Source: CAYMAI01 sp964388445 (GTDB lineage Bacteria > 4484-113 > JAGGVC01). Taken from it: a stretch of DNA of 38,317 nucleotides. The DNA is taken from assembly GCA_964388445.1 (NCBI GenBank), contig CAYMAI010000013.1:1-38317 (forward strand), written 5' to 3'. The notes below the pieces were generated by a model. It did no database searches and was not told the origin of the DNA. It saw only the letters and a list, made by a program, of their open reading frames with translations. Numbering within the stretch: the stretch's first letter is position 1; the number at the start of each line of letters is the position of its first letter. This document shows, one piece after another, positions 14,896 to 23,374 of the stretch. The translations under genes and the position numbers were made by a program.

Positions 14896-16587
14896 TTAGC
14901 CGCCGGTTTCCTGAATCGCCGGGTCTATCGGAGCGGGCGGTTTTCTCGACGGGTCGGTAAGCCAGCCGCCTGCGCCGGCCGTGCCGCCCATCACGCTGTT
15001 GACGAACAGCTTGATATCCCGTCCGGCAGAATCCGATACGGCTTCTTGCAATTCCATCGCGGCGGCGGGGAGAATCGGGAACGGCGTTTCCACGACTGCC
15101 GTAATTTCAAGTTCGCCGTCGAATTCGATAAAGTTAACGTCGATGAGCGTTGAGCCCTCGAATTCCGCAAGGCGCGTCAGGAGCACTTCGCGAATATCTG
15201 CTCTCAGCTTGGCTTCTTCCGGCGGAAGTTCCGGCGCTTTGTCCGGAACGGCATCGTAAATGAAGTGATCGCGGTCCGCGTCGCGGGCGATTATCGAGCG
15301 AACAATAAGCCGGGCGGGCTGGCCGATTTCCGCTTGAAGTTTAGCCTCTATTTCGCCGACCGTTTCTGGCGATATGAGTTTCGGCGTGCTTATTACCGCG
15401 GTGAATTTAAGCCCGCCGGAATCGCTGGTTCTGAAAAGGTTTTCCAGTCTTGCGCCGCCTATCGAGCGTATTTCGCGTTCCACGGCGGCGCGGGCGGATG
15501 ACAATATATGGGCGTTTAATTCGCTTTCCCGCCGGACTTCGAGGTCTTCGGGCGATAGAAAAACCTGTCCCTGCGCGCTTGCGTCTTTCGATTGAAGCGA
15601 GCGGATGATTAGATAAAGGTCGGGGCGCACTTCCTTCCTTAGCGTGTCCTGGATTTTTTCCACGCTGGCGGGTTCGAACGGGTAGGGCGTAAGCGCGGTG
15701 GCGATAACTTCGTAGCCTACGTCGGTCTGCCGCTGGCTGATAATCTGGTCGAGGTGGCCGCCCGTCACGTAGCTTATTTCCTTCGTCAAAACCGCGGCGA
15801 GGTTTTTTTGGAAAGTGCGCTCGTTCAAGAGCCTGACGAGCGTGTTGAACATGAAAAAGCCGATTATTACCACGGCGAGCGCGCTCGGAAGAAATCGAAG
15901 CGCGACGTCGAGCGGTTTCGAGCTGCCTTCGTGGTGGACCGCGCCCATATCGTACACGGCGTACACGCCGGCCGCGGCGAGTTGGATGGCGAAAAAGTTG
16001 GCGAGGAACAGCATTAGCGCGCCCCACGCGAGTTCGTAACTACCCGCCGCCAAAAACAGCCCGCAGGTTCCGAGCGGAGGAACGAGCGCTACCGAAATTG
16101 CGACGCCCGGCAGCGCGGCGTTGATTTTCGGCTGGACGCTCGCATACGCGCCCGCTATTCCGGAGGCGAACGCGATGGCGAGGTCGTACATCGTCGGGGT
16201 GGTTCTCGCAAGCATTTCGGCGGTGGTGCCGAGGTTGTATGGGAGAAAGCCGATTATTGCGCCTATTGCCACACTCAGCGCGACGCCGATCGCTTCCGCG
16301 GTGAGGCTGGCTTTCAGGAGTTTGTTGTCTCCGGAAATAAGCGCGAGCGCGATGCCGAAAATCGGCCCCATCAGCGGCGCGACTAGCATCGCCCCGATGA
16401 TTACGGCTGCGCTGTTCGAAAGCAGTCCGTAGGCGGCGATGAGCGTCGATACGGCGACGAGAATATAGAACCGGCGATGCGGCCAGCTTGCGTCGGAGAT
16501 TTCGACGTATAGCGACTCGCGTTCGGCGAGCGGAATGTCGCTTCGCCGTAGCGACGCAGAGATGCTTTCGAGAATCGTTTTGGTCAC
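14896..16587 (-). CDS. DUF389 membrane protein with three C-terminal repeats
   Basis: The 563-residue protein starts at GTG 16587. Residues about 35-265 form the DUF389 (TIGR00341-like) membrane domain of roughly seven helices. Marks are the conserved NSAAVIIGAMLVAPLMGPIFG, LTAEAIGVALSVAIGAIIG, and PGVAISVALVPPLGTCG. The rest is soluble and holds three related units of about 90 residues, each with a strand of the form 'ALTPYPFEPASVEKIQ / STPKLISPETVGEIE / VETPFPILPAAAMELQ' followed by a helix and a strand ending in LIIRSLQ, LIVRSII or LFVNSVM. Function of the family is unknown. The promoter puts TAAAAT six bases before GTG, so the mRNA is probably leaderless. The antiporter gene lies just upstream on the same strand. 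Confidence 0.85.
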   Translation of the reverse strand: MTKTILESISASLRRSDIPLAERESLYVEISDASWPHRRFYILVAVSTLIAAYGLLSNSAAVIIGAMLVAPLMGPIFGIALALISGDNKLLKASLTAEAIGVALSVAIGAIIGFLPYNLGTTAEMLARTTPTMYDLAIAFASGIAGAYASVQPKINAALPGVAISVALVPPLGTCGLFLAAGSYELAWGALMLFLANFFAIQLAAAGVYAVYDMGAVHHEGSSKPLDVALRFLPSALAVVIIGFFMFNTLVRLLNERTFQKNLAAVLTKEISYVTGGHLDQIISQRQTDVGYEVIATALTPYPFEPASVEKIQDTLRKEVRPDLYLIIRSLQSKDASAQGQVFLSPEDLEVRRESELNAHILSSARAAVEREIRSIGGARLENLFRTSDSGGLKFTAVISTPKLISPETVGEIEAKLQAEIGQPARLIVRSIIARDADRDHFIYDAVPDKAPELPPEEAKLRADIREVLLTRLAEFEGSTLIDVNFIEFDGELEITAVVETPFPILPAAAMELQEAVSDSAGRDIKLFVNSVMGGTAGAGGWLTDPSRKPPAPIDPAIQETGG

Positions 16588-16593
16588 GATAAG

Positions 16594-16599
16594 ATTTTA
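16594..16599 (-). promoter_or_regulatory. -10 box of the DUF389 gene, leaderless
   Basis: TAAAAT on the minus strand (16599-16594) lies exactly six bases before GTG 16587, placing the transcript start on the start codon. TTAATC 18 bp upstream is a weak -35 candidate. Confidence 0.6.
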
Positions 16600-16640
16600 T
16601 CGCAAATCGGGCAGCGCGATTAAGCGCGACAAGTTCTAAT

Positions 16641-17780
16641 TTATCGCTCGAAGGCGAGTTCGCGCGGCGCATGACGGTGGAGAAACGTTGGAATGAAAGC
16701 GGTCGTGACGATAACGAACAAGAGAATATTGTATTCGGCGCCCGTAATAATTCCCTGATTGAAACCGTAAAAGGCGGCGACAAGCCCGAAAGTCAAGTTG
16801 TAGTTAAAAAGCGTGCCGCCGAAACGGGCGGCTTTGCCGGATATAATACGCCTTAGCGGCGCGGCGGTCGCCCAAGTTTTTACTGATGCGGAAATGGCGA
16901 GGAGCAGGACGGCGAACAGCCAATCGAGCGGCCGCATTCCGTTCAAGACGAACTGGGAGCCGACGTAGAAAAAGAACACCGGCGCGAAAAAGCTGAATAC
17001 GATTCCCGAAAGTTTATCCACCAGCTGAAGGTGCTCGCGCAGCAGCCTTCCCATTATCAGGCCGAGCGCGAAACCGATAAGCGCTTCGTGGATGCGCGTG
17101 CTTTGGGCGATGAACGAAAAGCTGATGAGCAGAAACAAAATGAACCGGAGTCCGAATTCGTTCGGATTTCCGGCGTAGCGCTTTAACAAAAGACGTCCCG
17201 CAGCCGGCGCGGCAAGAATCGCAAGTCCCAGAATAATTATGTCGACGGCGAATTTCGTATCGACCGGAATGAAAAATACGACGAGAAGAACGACGCTGGC
17301 GATGTCCACGACCATCGCGCAAGTAATCAGCAGCTGGCCGACTTTTTTGTCGTGCAGGCCGCGCTCGCGAAGATAGCTGAAAATAAGCGCGATGGACGTC
17401 GCCGAAAGCGAAATGGCGGCAATCGCCGCTTTGTCCAAATCGCGGCCGAAAACGAAGAACGAAACGAGACCGACGGCAATAAACGGCACGAAAAAACTTG
17501 ACAGTCCGACGGACAGCGAGCTTTTCAGGTTTCTCTTGAGAAGGTCGAAATCGATTTCGAAACCGGCGATAAACAAAAGCGCCATAAGGCCGACGTGAGC
17601 GAGAAACGTCAGCATTTCGCCTTTGCCGATGAAATCGTCCCAGCTGATTCCGAAAAGCGGGACGATGTTGCGCGCGAGTATGCCGAGCAGTATTTCCACA
17701 ACTGCAGTAGATATGCCGAGTTCCAGGCTGATGATGCCCGCGCCGATTATCAGAATCGCCAAAACGAGACCGCGCTGCAA
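16641..17780 (-). CDS. CPA2-type cation/proton antiporter (Kef/NapA-like)
   Basis: The 379-residue inner-membrane protein has about 11-12 hydrophobic helices and no soluble C-terminal TrkA domain. Features of the Na+/H+ exchanger domain are LLGILARNIVP, LMALLFIAGFEIDFDLLKRN, the SLSATSIALIFSYLRE helix, and MVVDIASVVLLVV, where the acidic residue after V is in the ion-binding position (a single Asp, as in electroneutral members). It would exchange K+ or Na+ for protons. The start is probably TTG 17780 with GGAGG about ten bases upstream. It is transcribed toward, and shortly before, the DUF389 gene. Confidence 0.85.
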   Translation of the reverse strand: MQRGLVLAILIIGAGIISLELGISTAVVEILLGILARNIVPLFGISWDDFIGKGEMLTFLAHVGLMALLFIAGFEIDFDLLKRNLKSSLSVGLSSFFVPFIAVGLVSFFVFGRDLDKAAIAAISLSATSIALIFSYLRERGLHDKKVGQLLITCAMVVDIASVVLLVVFFIPVDTKFAVDIIILGLAILAAPAAGRLLLKRYAGNPNEFGLRFILFLLISFSFIAQSTRIHEALIGFALGLIMGRLLREHLQLVDKLSGIVFSFFAPVFFFYVGSQFVLNGMRPLDWLFAVLLLAISASVKTWATAAPLRRIISGKAARFGGTLFNYNLTFGLVAAFYGFNQGIITGAEYNILLFVIVTTAFIPTFLHRHAPRELAFER

Positions 17781-17901
17781 AAGCGAAAGCCCTCCGTATT
17801 GAAATGCAGGTTAAAGAAATTGGCCCGCCGAAAAGAAATTGATACCGGAATGGGGGATTATAAGCGAAGTTCGAACGCGGCTTGTGAGATTTACGCGAGC
17901 G

Positions 17902-17939
17902 GGCGCCGGATAGCGCGCAGAAGGCGCCGGTGTTATAAT
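17902..17939 (+). promoter_or_regulatory. Promoter with paired GGCGCCGG boxes
   Basis: A perfect TATAAT lies at 17934-17939. Two identical GGCGCCGG boxes (17902-17909 and 17923-17930) flank the -35 position at 21-bp spacing, two helical turns, with no good -35 between them. This looks like an operator for a dimeric regulator of the isochorismatase-fold gene (inference). Confidence 0.45.
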
Positions 17940-17968
17940 TTTTGCGGCTTTATTTTCCGGTGGTGGCT

Positions 17969-18592
17969 ATGGATTCGACATATTTCCTCGATTTGTGCGA
18001 CGCGGACAACGCGATTTTGCTTGTTATCGACCCGCAGGGCAAGATTTTCAAAATGACCCAAAACTGCGAGCAAATCGCCGTGATGATTAACAAAACGATG
18101 CGCGTGGCGGCGCTTTACGGCATTCCGATTGTCTTGACCGAGCAATATCCGAAAGGACTCGGCGCGACCGCGCCGGAGATTCGCGAGGTGTTCGACGCGC
18201 TGGAAACCGAAAAGCATTTTTTCGAGAAGAATTTCTTCGGATGTTGCGGAGAGCCGGGGTTCGACGAGCTTGTCGCCGAAATCGCCGGGCGAATTCGCGC
18301 GAAACGAGGCGGCGAAAAATCGAGGCCGGTGGACGTCATCGTAACCGGAATCGAAACTCAGGTTTGCGTTCAGCAGACCACGCTGGAGCTTTTGAAGCAA
18401 GGATACCGCGCCGTCGTTTTGCAGGACGCCACGAGCAGCAGAGTGAAGGAGTATCACAAAATAGCCATCAAACGCTTCAGGCAGTGCGGCGCGATTATTT
18501 CGAATTTCGAAAGCCTGTCGTTCGAATGGACGCGTACTAAGGACAATGCCTGTTTCAAGGCGATGAGTTCGATTGTGCGCGAAGGGCTGTAG
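17969..18592 (+). CDS. Isochorismatase-family cysteine hydrolase
   Basis: The 207-residue cytoplasmic enzyme has the family's Rossmann-like core. The catalytic acid is in AILLVIDPQGKIF (Asp21) and the nucleophile in VTGIETQVCVQQTTLELL (Cys133), after the usual strand with a cis-peptide. Between them is the helix carrying IPIVLTEQYPKGLG. Family members hydrolyse amides or isochorismate; the substrate is not evident. ATG 17969 is used; the leader is about 23 bases and the Shine-Dalgarno match (GGTGG) is weak. It is followed, 44 bases after its stop, by the NfnA-like gene, probably in one operon. Confidence 0.88.
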   Translation: MDSTYFLDLCDADNAILLVIDPQGKIFKMTQNCEQIAVMINKTMRVAALYGIPIVLTEQYPKGLGATAPEIREVFDALETEKHFFEKNFFGCCGEPGFDELVAEIAGRIRAKRGGEKSRPVDVIVTGIETQVCVQQTTLELLKQGYRAVVLQDATSSRVKEYHKIAIKRFRQCGAIISNFESLSFEWTRTKDNACFKAMSSIVREGL

Positions 18593-18636
18593 CGGCGGGG
18601 AATGCCGCGCAAAAATCCGGGTAAGGGAGCGGGAGT

Positions 18637-19512
18637 ATGCCTTACGAAATTGTCGAGAAGCGCGAGCTTCACGAGAACATGACGATGGTAAAGGTGCGCG
18701 CGCCGATGATCGCGGAGGCGGCGCGGCCCGGCCAGTTCATCATTTTCAGGTTGGACGAACGCGGCGAGCGCATACCGCTGACCATCGCCGACCCCGACCC
18801 TGCGGAAGGCGTAATCACGCTGATATTCCAGAAGGTCGGCAGAAGCACGATGGAACTGGGCGAGCTTGAGCCGGGCGATTCGATTCTCGACCTCGTCGGT
18901 CCGCTCGGCACCGCGACGCACATCGAAAACTTCGGCACGGCCGTCGTCGTCGCGGGCGGGCTCGGCACCGCGGAGCTATATCCGATTACGCGCGCTCTTA
19001 AAGAAGCGGGGAATTACGTAATCACGATTCAAGGCGCAAGGTCGAGCGAACTTCTGCTGCTCAAAGACGAAATGGCGCGGTATTCGGACGAAATGATTGT
19101 AACGACGGACGACGGAAGCGAAGGAATAAAGGGTGTAGTTACGATGCCGCTGGAAGAGCTGCTCAAAGAGGGCAGGGGCAGCGTCGTCTTCGCTTGCGGC
19201 CCGGTCATAATGATGAAATTCGTCAGCGAAATGACGAAAAAATACGAGACGCCATGCTGGGTTAGCCTCAACGCGATAATGGTGGACGGCACGGGGATGT
19301 GCGGCGCGTGCCGTGTGAGCGTGGGCGGCACGACGAAATTCGTGTGCGTGGACGGCCCGGACTTCAACGGCCACGAGGTTGACTTCGAGCTACTCATGCA
19401 GCGCCAAGCCGCATTCAAAAAGTATGAGGAAGACTCGATGAAGCGCTATCTATTGCAGAAAGAAGCGCACGATTGCAAATTGGAAAGCAAATTGGAAGAA
19501 TTGCGCAAATAA
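18637..19512 (+). CDS. nfnA: NfnA/SudB-type ferredoxin-NADP+ reductase subunit
   Basis: The 291-residue flavoprotein starts at ATG 18637 behind GGGAGCGGG. The N-terminal FAD domain carries the RIPLTIADPD motif, where the usual R-x-Y-S is changed, and GRSTMELGELEPGDSILDLVGPLG. A nucleotide-binding part has VVAGGLGTAELYPITRAL, and VVFACGPVIMMK is the usual NAD(P)-site strand. The end has a [2Fe-2S] cluster motif: CWVSLNAIMVDGTGMCGACR and then C in FVCVDGPDF. NfnA transfers electrons between NAD(H) and ferredoxin with NfnB, a GltA-like partner that is usually adjacent but is not next to it here. It may instead serve as the electron-transfer part of another complex. The last 35 residues form a charged helix. 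Confidence 0.85.
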   Translation: MPYEIVEKRELHENMTMVKVRAPMIAEAARPGQFIIFRLDERGERIPLTIADPDPAEGVITLIFQKVGRSTMELGELEPGDSILDLVGPLGTATHIENFGTAVVVAGGLGTAELYPITRALKEAGNYVITIQGARSSELLLLKDEMARYSDEMIVTTDDGSEGIKGVVTMPLEELLKEGRGSVVFACGPVIMMKFVSEMTKKYETPCWVSLNAIMVDGTGMCGACRVSVGGTTKFVCVDGPDFNGHEVDFELLMQRQAAFKKYEEDSMKRYLLQKEAHDCKLESKLEELRK

Positions 19513-19531
19513 TCTAGGTCAAAATTGGCAA

Positions 19532-20449
19532 CTACAACTCCCGCACCGCCGGTTTTAATTCCAGCTTGTTCAAATACACTTCGTAATCGCTCATGGCGGG
19601 GAAATAGTCCGCGCCGTGGTCGCGGCGGATGAGCGAGACGATGACGGCTTCGAGCAGGTTCGTGCCAAAGCTGCGCCCGTCGAACACCGGCGTCGTAGTG
19701 ATTAGCCACTTTACGCCGCGCTCATGGAGCATGTCCACGTCTTCTTCGGTCGTCGTGTTCGTGAGGACGATTTTCGCATTCAGTCCCAGCGGCGCGTATC
19801 GCTTGATATAGTTGAAATCGCCGCAAATCCAGTCCGCTTCTTCGAAAAAGCGCGCGAATTTGGGCGTGTTTTTATCTTGTTTTTCGCCGGTCGGATAGAG
19901 GATGGTGAACGGCAGCCGCGTGAAAACCGGAAGGAGAATCGTGCCGAGCGCGTAAAGAGCGCGAAGGTTTCGCACGGGGATTCCGATTCCCAGAGCGAAC
20001 GCGACGTCGCCGAAAACCACGCTTTTCGCGTACTGCGTCAGCGCCTGCGCCATTCCCGTTCTGTCTATGCCGCTCACGAGAAGCGCGCGGCTTTCTTTTA
20101 GACGAGGCTCGCCTGAAAATTCCTCCGCCGCCCATTTCACGGCGCGCCGCTCCAGCGTGTTTTTCAGCCCGCTTCCGTCAACGACGGGCGATTTTTTCGC
20201 GGCGCGAGCCATTTTGAGCGCATCGCGCACGACGTATTTGCGCTCGCCCACCCAGAGGTAAAGGTCGATTCCGCCAAGGCCGAACGCGTCCACTTTGCCG
20301 TCGTTCTCCGCGATTAGCTGGATGGCCTTGCCGAGGTCGCCGTCCGTCCCGCGCCGCTCGATTACGATGTCTTCGCCCAGAAGATTTGCGGTCGCACGCT
20401 TGTCGCGTTTGCTGGAACCGAGCGACACGCTGAGCACGGTGATTGTCAT
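19532..20449 (-). CDS. Conserved protein of the type often labelled quinate 5-dehydrogenase
   Basis: The 305-residue protein starts at ATG 20449, seven bases after GGAGG (20461-20457). It overlaps the pth stop by four bases (ATGA). Conserved stretches include VSLGSSKRDKRAT, RRGTDGDLGKAIQLI, FGLGGIDLYLWVG, and PVVDGSGLKNTLERRAV; the final third looks like a nucleotide-binding fold with LTNTTTEEDVD and GVKWLITTTPVFDGRSFGTNLLEA. I recognise the family by pattern only. Homologues carry the name quinate 5-dehydrogenase in many annotations, but I see no clear dehydrogenase glycine motif, so function should be treated as unknown. Confidence 0.6.
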   Translation of the reverse strand: MTITVLSVSLGSSKRDKRATANLLGEDIVIERRGTDGDLGKAIQLIAENDGKVDAFGLGGIDLYLWVGERKYVVRDALKMARAAKKSPVVDGSGLKNTLERRAVKWAAEEFSGEPRLKESRALLVSGIDRTGMAQALTQYAKSVVFGDVAFALGIGIPVRNLRALYALGTILLPVFTRLPFTILYPTGEKQDKNTPKFARFFEEADWICGDFNYIKRYAPLGLNAKIVLTNTTTEEDVDMLHERGVKWLITTTPVFDGRSFGTNLLEAVIVSLIRRDHGADYFPAMSDYEVYLNKLELKPAVREL

Positions 20450-21072
20450 TTCGATTCCTCCATGTCTCCCTTCGATTCCTCGCATGAGCCGCCGAAACCT
20501 TTCGTAACAGCGGCGTCCCAGCCGTCGCGCACGATTTCGTCGATTTTAATGACCGCGCTTGCCACCATTTCCATCGCGGCGGGCATTTCTTCGGGCTCGA
20601 AGCTTTCGAGCACCCAGTCCGACAAAAACGGCAGTTCCGCGCCGCCGATGCCGAGCTTGAGCCTGTGAAAGTCTTCGCCGTGATGGCGGATGACGCTTTG
20701 CACGCCTTTATGGCCGCCGGCGCTGCCGCCTTTTCTTAGCCTGAGTTTGCCGAGAGGCAGGCTTACGTCGTCGAAAACGACGAGCAAGTTGGCGTCCCGA
20801 AACGCTCGCATGAGCGGCCCCACGCAAAGTCCGCTGCCGTTCATATACGTCATCGGTTTGACGAGAAGGACGCTATCGCCCGAAAAGGCGGCATCGCGCA
20901 AGACGCCCTGAAATTTCTTTACGCGCCTTCCCGCGTTCCACTTTTCGGCGAGCGCGTCGGCGACCCAGAATCCGAGGTTGTGGCGGGTTGCCGCGTATTT
21001 CGCATCGGGGTTTCCAAGGCCGCAGACGACCCAAGAATAGGACGGTTTCGGCGAGAGTCTACGGAAAAACAC
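20446..21072 (-). CDS. pth: Peptidyl-tRNA hydrolase
   Basis: The 208-residue enzyme recycles peptidyl-tRNA dropped from ribosomes. It has the Pth signature order: VVCGLGNPDAKYAATRHNLGF with catalytic His in TRHNLGF, KPMTYMNGSG, VVFDDVSLPLGKLRLRKGGSAGGHKGVQSVI, and LKLGIGG. Length is slightly above the usual 190 because of a C-terminal tail rich in Glu and Lys. GTG 21072 is preceded by TGATATAAT, exactly six bases upstream, with no Shine-Dalgarno site, so the mRNA is probably leaderless. The next gene overlaps it by ATGA. Confidence 0.96.
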   Translation of the reverse strand: MFFRRLSPKPSYSWVVCGLGNPDAKYAATRHNLGFWVADALAEKWNAGRRVKKFQGVLRDAAFSGDSVLLVKPMTYMNGSGLCVGPLMRAFRDANLLVVFDDVSLPLGKLRLRKGGSAGGHKGVQSVIRHHGEDFHRLKLGIGGAELPFLSDWVLESFEPEEMPAAMEMVASAVIKIDEIVRDGWDAAVTKGFGGSCEESKGDMEESK

Positions 21073-21078
21073 GGGCGG

Positions 21079-21084
21079 ATTATA
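21079..21084 (-). promoter_or_regulatory. -10 box of pth, leaderless
   Basis: TATAAT on the minus strand (21084-21079), with TGA before it (extended -10), lies six bases from GTG 21072. No -35 match is seen. It sits in the 26-bp gap after the RseB-like gene. Confidence 0.65.
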
Positions 21085-21098
21085 TCATCGCGGATGCG

Positions 21099-22145
21099 CT
21101 ATTGCTTTTGTTGCTGGCGCGCCGGCGGCTCGGACATTATCAATTTTGCGAGCGCGTCGTCGCGGTAAAAAAGCTCCGTTATCGCCCTAAGAAAATCCTC
21201 GTCGTAATTTCCGATAGCGATAAGCATCACGCCGTCGCGCTCGTCCACGAATAGGTTCATCTGCTCGCTGCGGGCGCGTTCCTTGATGTGTTCGGCAAGC
21301 CCGTACCTTTGCGATTGGAACACGCTTATGATGTCGCCTTCCTCGCTTACGAAAATTGCTTGAAAAACTAGCTTGCCTTTCAGACCGTACGGAATAATCG
21401 TCGTGAAATGAATTCCGGACGGCACTGCGTCTTCGTCCGGCACGAGCGGAAACCAAGAAAGCTCGCGCGACGATTGCGGAGCGTTCATCTGTTCACGCCA
21501 CGCGGGCCGTTCGTAGCCCGGCGGCACGTCGAACTGCGTGCGGTCCACGTCGGCTTGAGGAATAAACTTGAGGTCGCGTACTTCGAAGAGCAGAAGCACC
21601 GCGCCGTTTTCGGCGAGTTCGAATTTGAGCGGAAATCCGTTTCCTTGATCGACCCACAGTCTGTACGTTGCGGATGTCTTGAGGCTGACTTGCCATGCGT
21701 CCCGGCTTCCTATGCGGGATGCGATTACCTTTGCGCCTTGAATTTTAACGGCGCCGCCGAAAGGCGTGCGTTCAAGTATTTCATGGATGTCGCTTAGCGT
21801 GCGCGGATTCGCGACGACCATTTTGCGCTCGCTGTCGATAAGGAATCGCCCTTGCTTGTTTCGGATGAAATATACGAGGGTTTCCGATAGTCTGCCGTCC
21901 GGTTGGACAACGAGGGGCTGGATGCGCACGCTGCCGTCGTCCGCGTGAAGAATGCGGTGATACAGCTCGGCCGGGCCTCTGCGTTCCCTCGGTTTGAATA
22001 TGCGCACGATGCAGGTGTAATTGCGCTTCACCATCGTTTCGCGCGCCTTGTCCAAAAGGTCGGCCGCGGGAGGTTGGGCGTACGCGGCGAGTTGGAAGGT
22101 TAGTGCCGCCGAAACCGTTAGCGTGAGCGCAAATAAGGTTTTCAT
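21099..22145 (-). CDS. RseB/MucB-like periplasmic regulator
   Basis: The 348-residue protein has a signal peptide ending near LAAYAQ and no membrane segment later. The mature N-terminal half resembles the MucB/RseB N domain: LLDKARETMVKRNYTCIVRIFK, YHRILHADDGSVRIQPLV, RFLIDSERKMVVANP. The second half contains YRLWVDQGNGFPLKFEL and a final region with GHxxx-type strand patterns less clear than the first. RseB-type proteins bind the anti-sigma factor in the periplasm and sense lipoprotein or lipopolysaccharide stress. The gene order (sigma, zinc-finger anti-sigma, this gene) supports that role. It starts ten bases after the anti-sigma stop. Confidence 0.75.
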   Translation of the reverse strand: MKTLFALTLTVSAALTFQLAAYAQPPAADLLDKARETMVKRNYTCIVRIFKPRERRGPAELYHRILHADDGSVRIQPLVVQPDGRLSETLVYFIRNKQGRFLIDSERKMVVANPRTLSDIHEILERTPFGGAVKIQGAKVIASRIGSRDAWQVSLKTSATYRLWVDQGNGFPLKFELAENGAVLLLFEVRDLKFIPQADVDRTQFDVPPGYERPAWREQMNAPQSSRELSWFPLVPDEDAVPSGIHFTTIIPYGLKGKLVFQAIFVSEEGDIISVFQSQRYGLAEHIKERARSEQMNLFVDERDGVMLIAIGNYDEDFLRAITELFYRDDALAKLIMSEPPARQQQKQ

Positions 22146-22155
22146 CGGGATTTCA

Positions 22156-22692
22156 CTATCTTCCGTCCTGACCGCCGGGCTCGAGAACGTCGATGAAATC
22201 TTCGTCGGAGCCAGCCGAATATTTCGTGCCTTCCATCTCGCTTTCCGTAATCAGGTGGCTGCCCACCGCGAAGCGGATAAGGTCGTCCGCCGTTAGATCG
22301 CCCGTTGCAAGAATCGAGCCGTCTTCGGGAAGCTCGGCGTATTCGATGCCGCCGCCGCCCGAGCCGCCGGTGATTGCGGGGACGCCTACCCAAACGAAAA
22401 GAGCGAAAAGAATAACGAAAGCGCCGGAAAGGGAAATCCTTAAAACATTCGCGCGGAAGTTTGCGCGCTTTTTAATAACAATCGCTGAAAGGATGCGGGA
22501 TTCGAGGTAGGGCGAGGGCAGGTCGCGCTCGATGCGGGCGCAGGCGAGCTTCAGTTCCCGTTGCACGTCGAACTCCTTTCTGCAAGGAGTGCAAACGTCG
22601 AGATGTCTGCGCACTTTTTCCGCGGTGGCGGGGTTCTTGAACTCGCCGTCAAGATAAGTGTCGAGATGCCGTTTTACGAATTCGCAGTTCAT
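22156..22692 (-). CDS. Zinc-finger (ZAS/zf-HC2) transmembrane anti-sigma factor
   Basis: The 178-residue protein starts at ATG 22692 with GAGGTGA seven bases upstream. The N-terminal cytoplasmic domain has the ZAS pattern H-x3-C-x2-C in RRHLDVCTPCRKEF, with an earlier Cys in MNCEFVKRHLDTYL. A single membrane helix, ISLSGAFVILFALFVWVG, follows at about residues 85-105. The periplasmic part is short, glycine-rich and acidic. It should bind and hold the ECF sigma factor encoded just upstream and be released by envelope stress. Confidence 0.9.
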   Translation of the reverse strand: MNCEFVKRHLDTYLDGEFKNPATAEKVRRHLDVCTPCRKEFDVQRELKLACARIERDLPSPYLESRILSAIVIKKRANFRANVLRISLSGAFVILFALFVWVGVPAITGGSGGGGIEYAELPEDGSILATGDLTADDLIRFAVGSHLITESEMEGTKYSAGSDEDFIDVLEPGGQDGR

Positions 22693-22777
22693 CAGTCAAT
22701 CACCTCAGCGCCCGAAAAGCGGGCATTGCCTTTCCTCGAATAAAATTCCGCCGAAACGAACTTATTTAACATTGCCG

Positions 22778-23374
22778 TCAATTCAGGTCCGCCTCCGTTA
22801 TGCCTGTCGCTATGAGGCGTTCCTTGAGCTTCTGGCGGGCGTAGAAAATCCTCGATTGAACGGTTCCGAAGGGGATGCCGAGAGCGTCGGATATTTCTTG
22901 ATAGGACAACCCTTCGAGGTCGCAGAGAACGAGGATATTTCTCTGCTGTTCGTTCAGCATGTCCAGGCACTTTCTTACGTGAGAGCGGATGTGCTCTCGA
23001 GAAAGCTCCGCTTTGGGATTTTTAAGATCCACGTAGCTTTCGCGCACGCTGTCCTCGGTGTCAACGACCTTCGGCCGCTTTTTTCGCACGAAGTCGAGCG
23101 TCAGGTTGTAGGCGATGCGAAACAGCCAGCTTTTGAAGCTCGAATCGTTCTTCAGCGACCGGATGTTGAAAAACGCCCGGACGAAAACTTCCTGTGTCAA
23201 GTCTTCGGCGTCCTCGTTGTTTCGCACCATCCCGCGGATAAAATGGAAAATCCGCCTCTGGTACGCGTTGACTAGCAGCGCGTATTGAGACTCGTCGCCG
23301 CTGCGAACGCGAGCGACGGTTGCAGCCTCGCGGCTTATCTCTTCGTCCACGCCGATGACAGGCTCTTCAGACAT
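22778..23374 (-). CDS. ECF sigma factor (RpoE-like)
   Basis: The 198-residue protein has region 2 (LVNAYQRRIFHFIRGMVRNNEDAEDLTQEVFVRAFFNI, then SFKSWLFRIAYNLTLDFVRKKR) and region 4 (LNEQQRNILVLCDLEGLSYQEISDALGIPFGTVQSRIFYARQKLKERL). These are separated by a short linker. ATG 23374 with GGAACGGG upstream is the chosen start; GTG 23401 is an alternative. A 85-bp gap with a GCCCG/CGGGC hairpin (22710-22724) separates it from the anti-sigma gene. It would direct RNA polymerase to envelope-stress promoters; the targets are unknown. Confidence 0.93.
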   Translation of the reverse strand: MSEEPVIGVDEEISREAATVARVRSGDESQYALLVNAYQRRIFHFIRGMVRNNEDAEDLTQEVFVRAFFNIRSLKNDSSFKSWLFRIAYNLTLDFVRKKRPKVVDTEDSVRESYVDLKNPKAELSREHIRSHVRKCLDMLNEQQRNILVLCDLEGLSYQEISDALGIPFGTVQSRIFYARQKLKERLIATGITEADLN

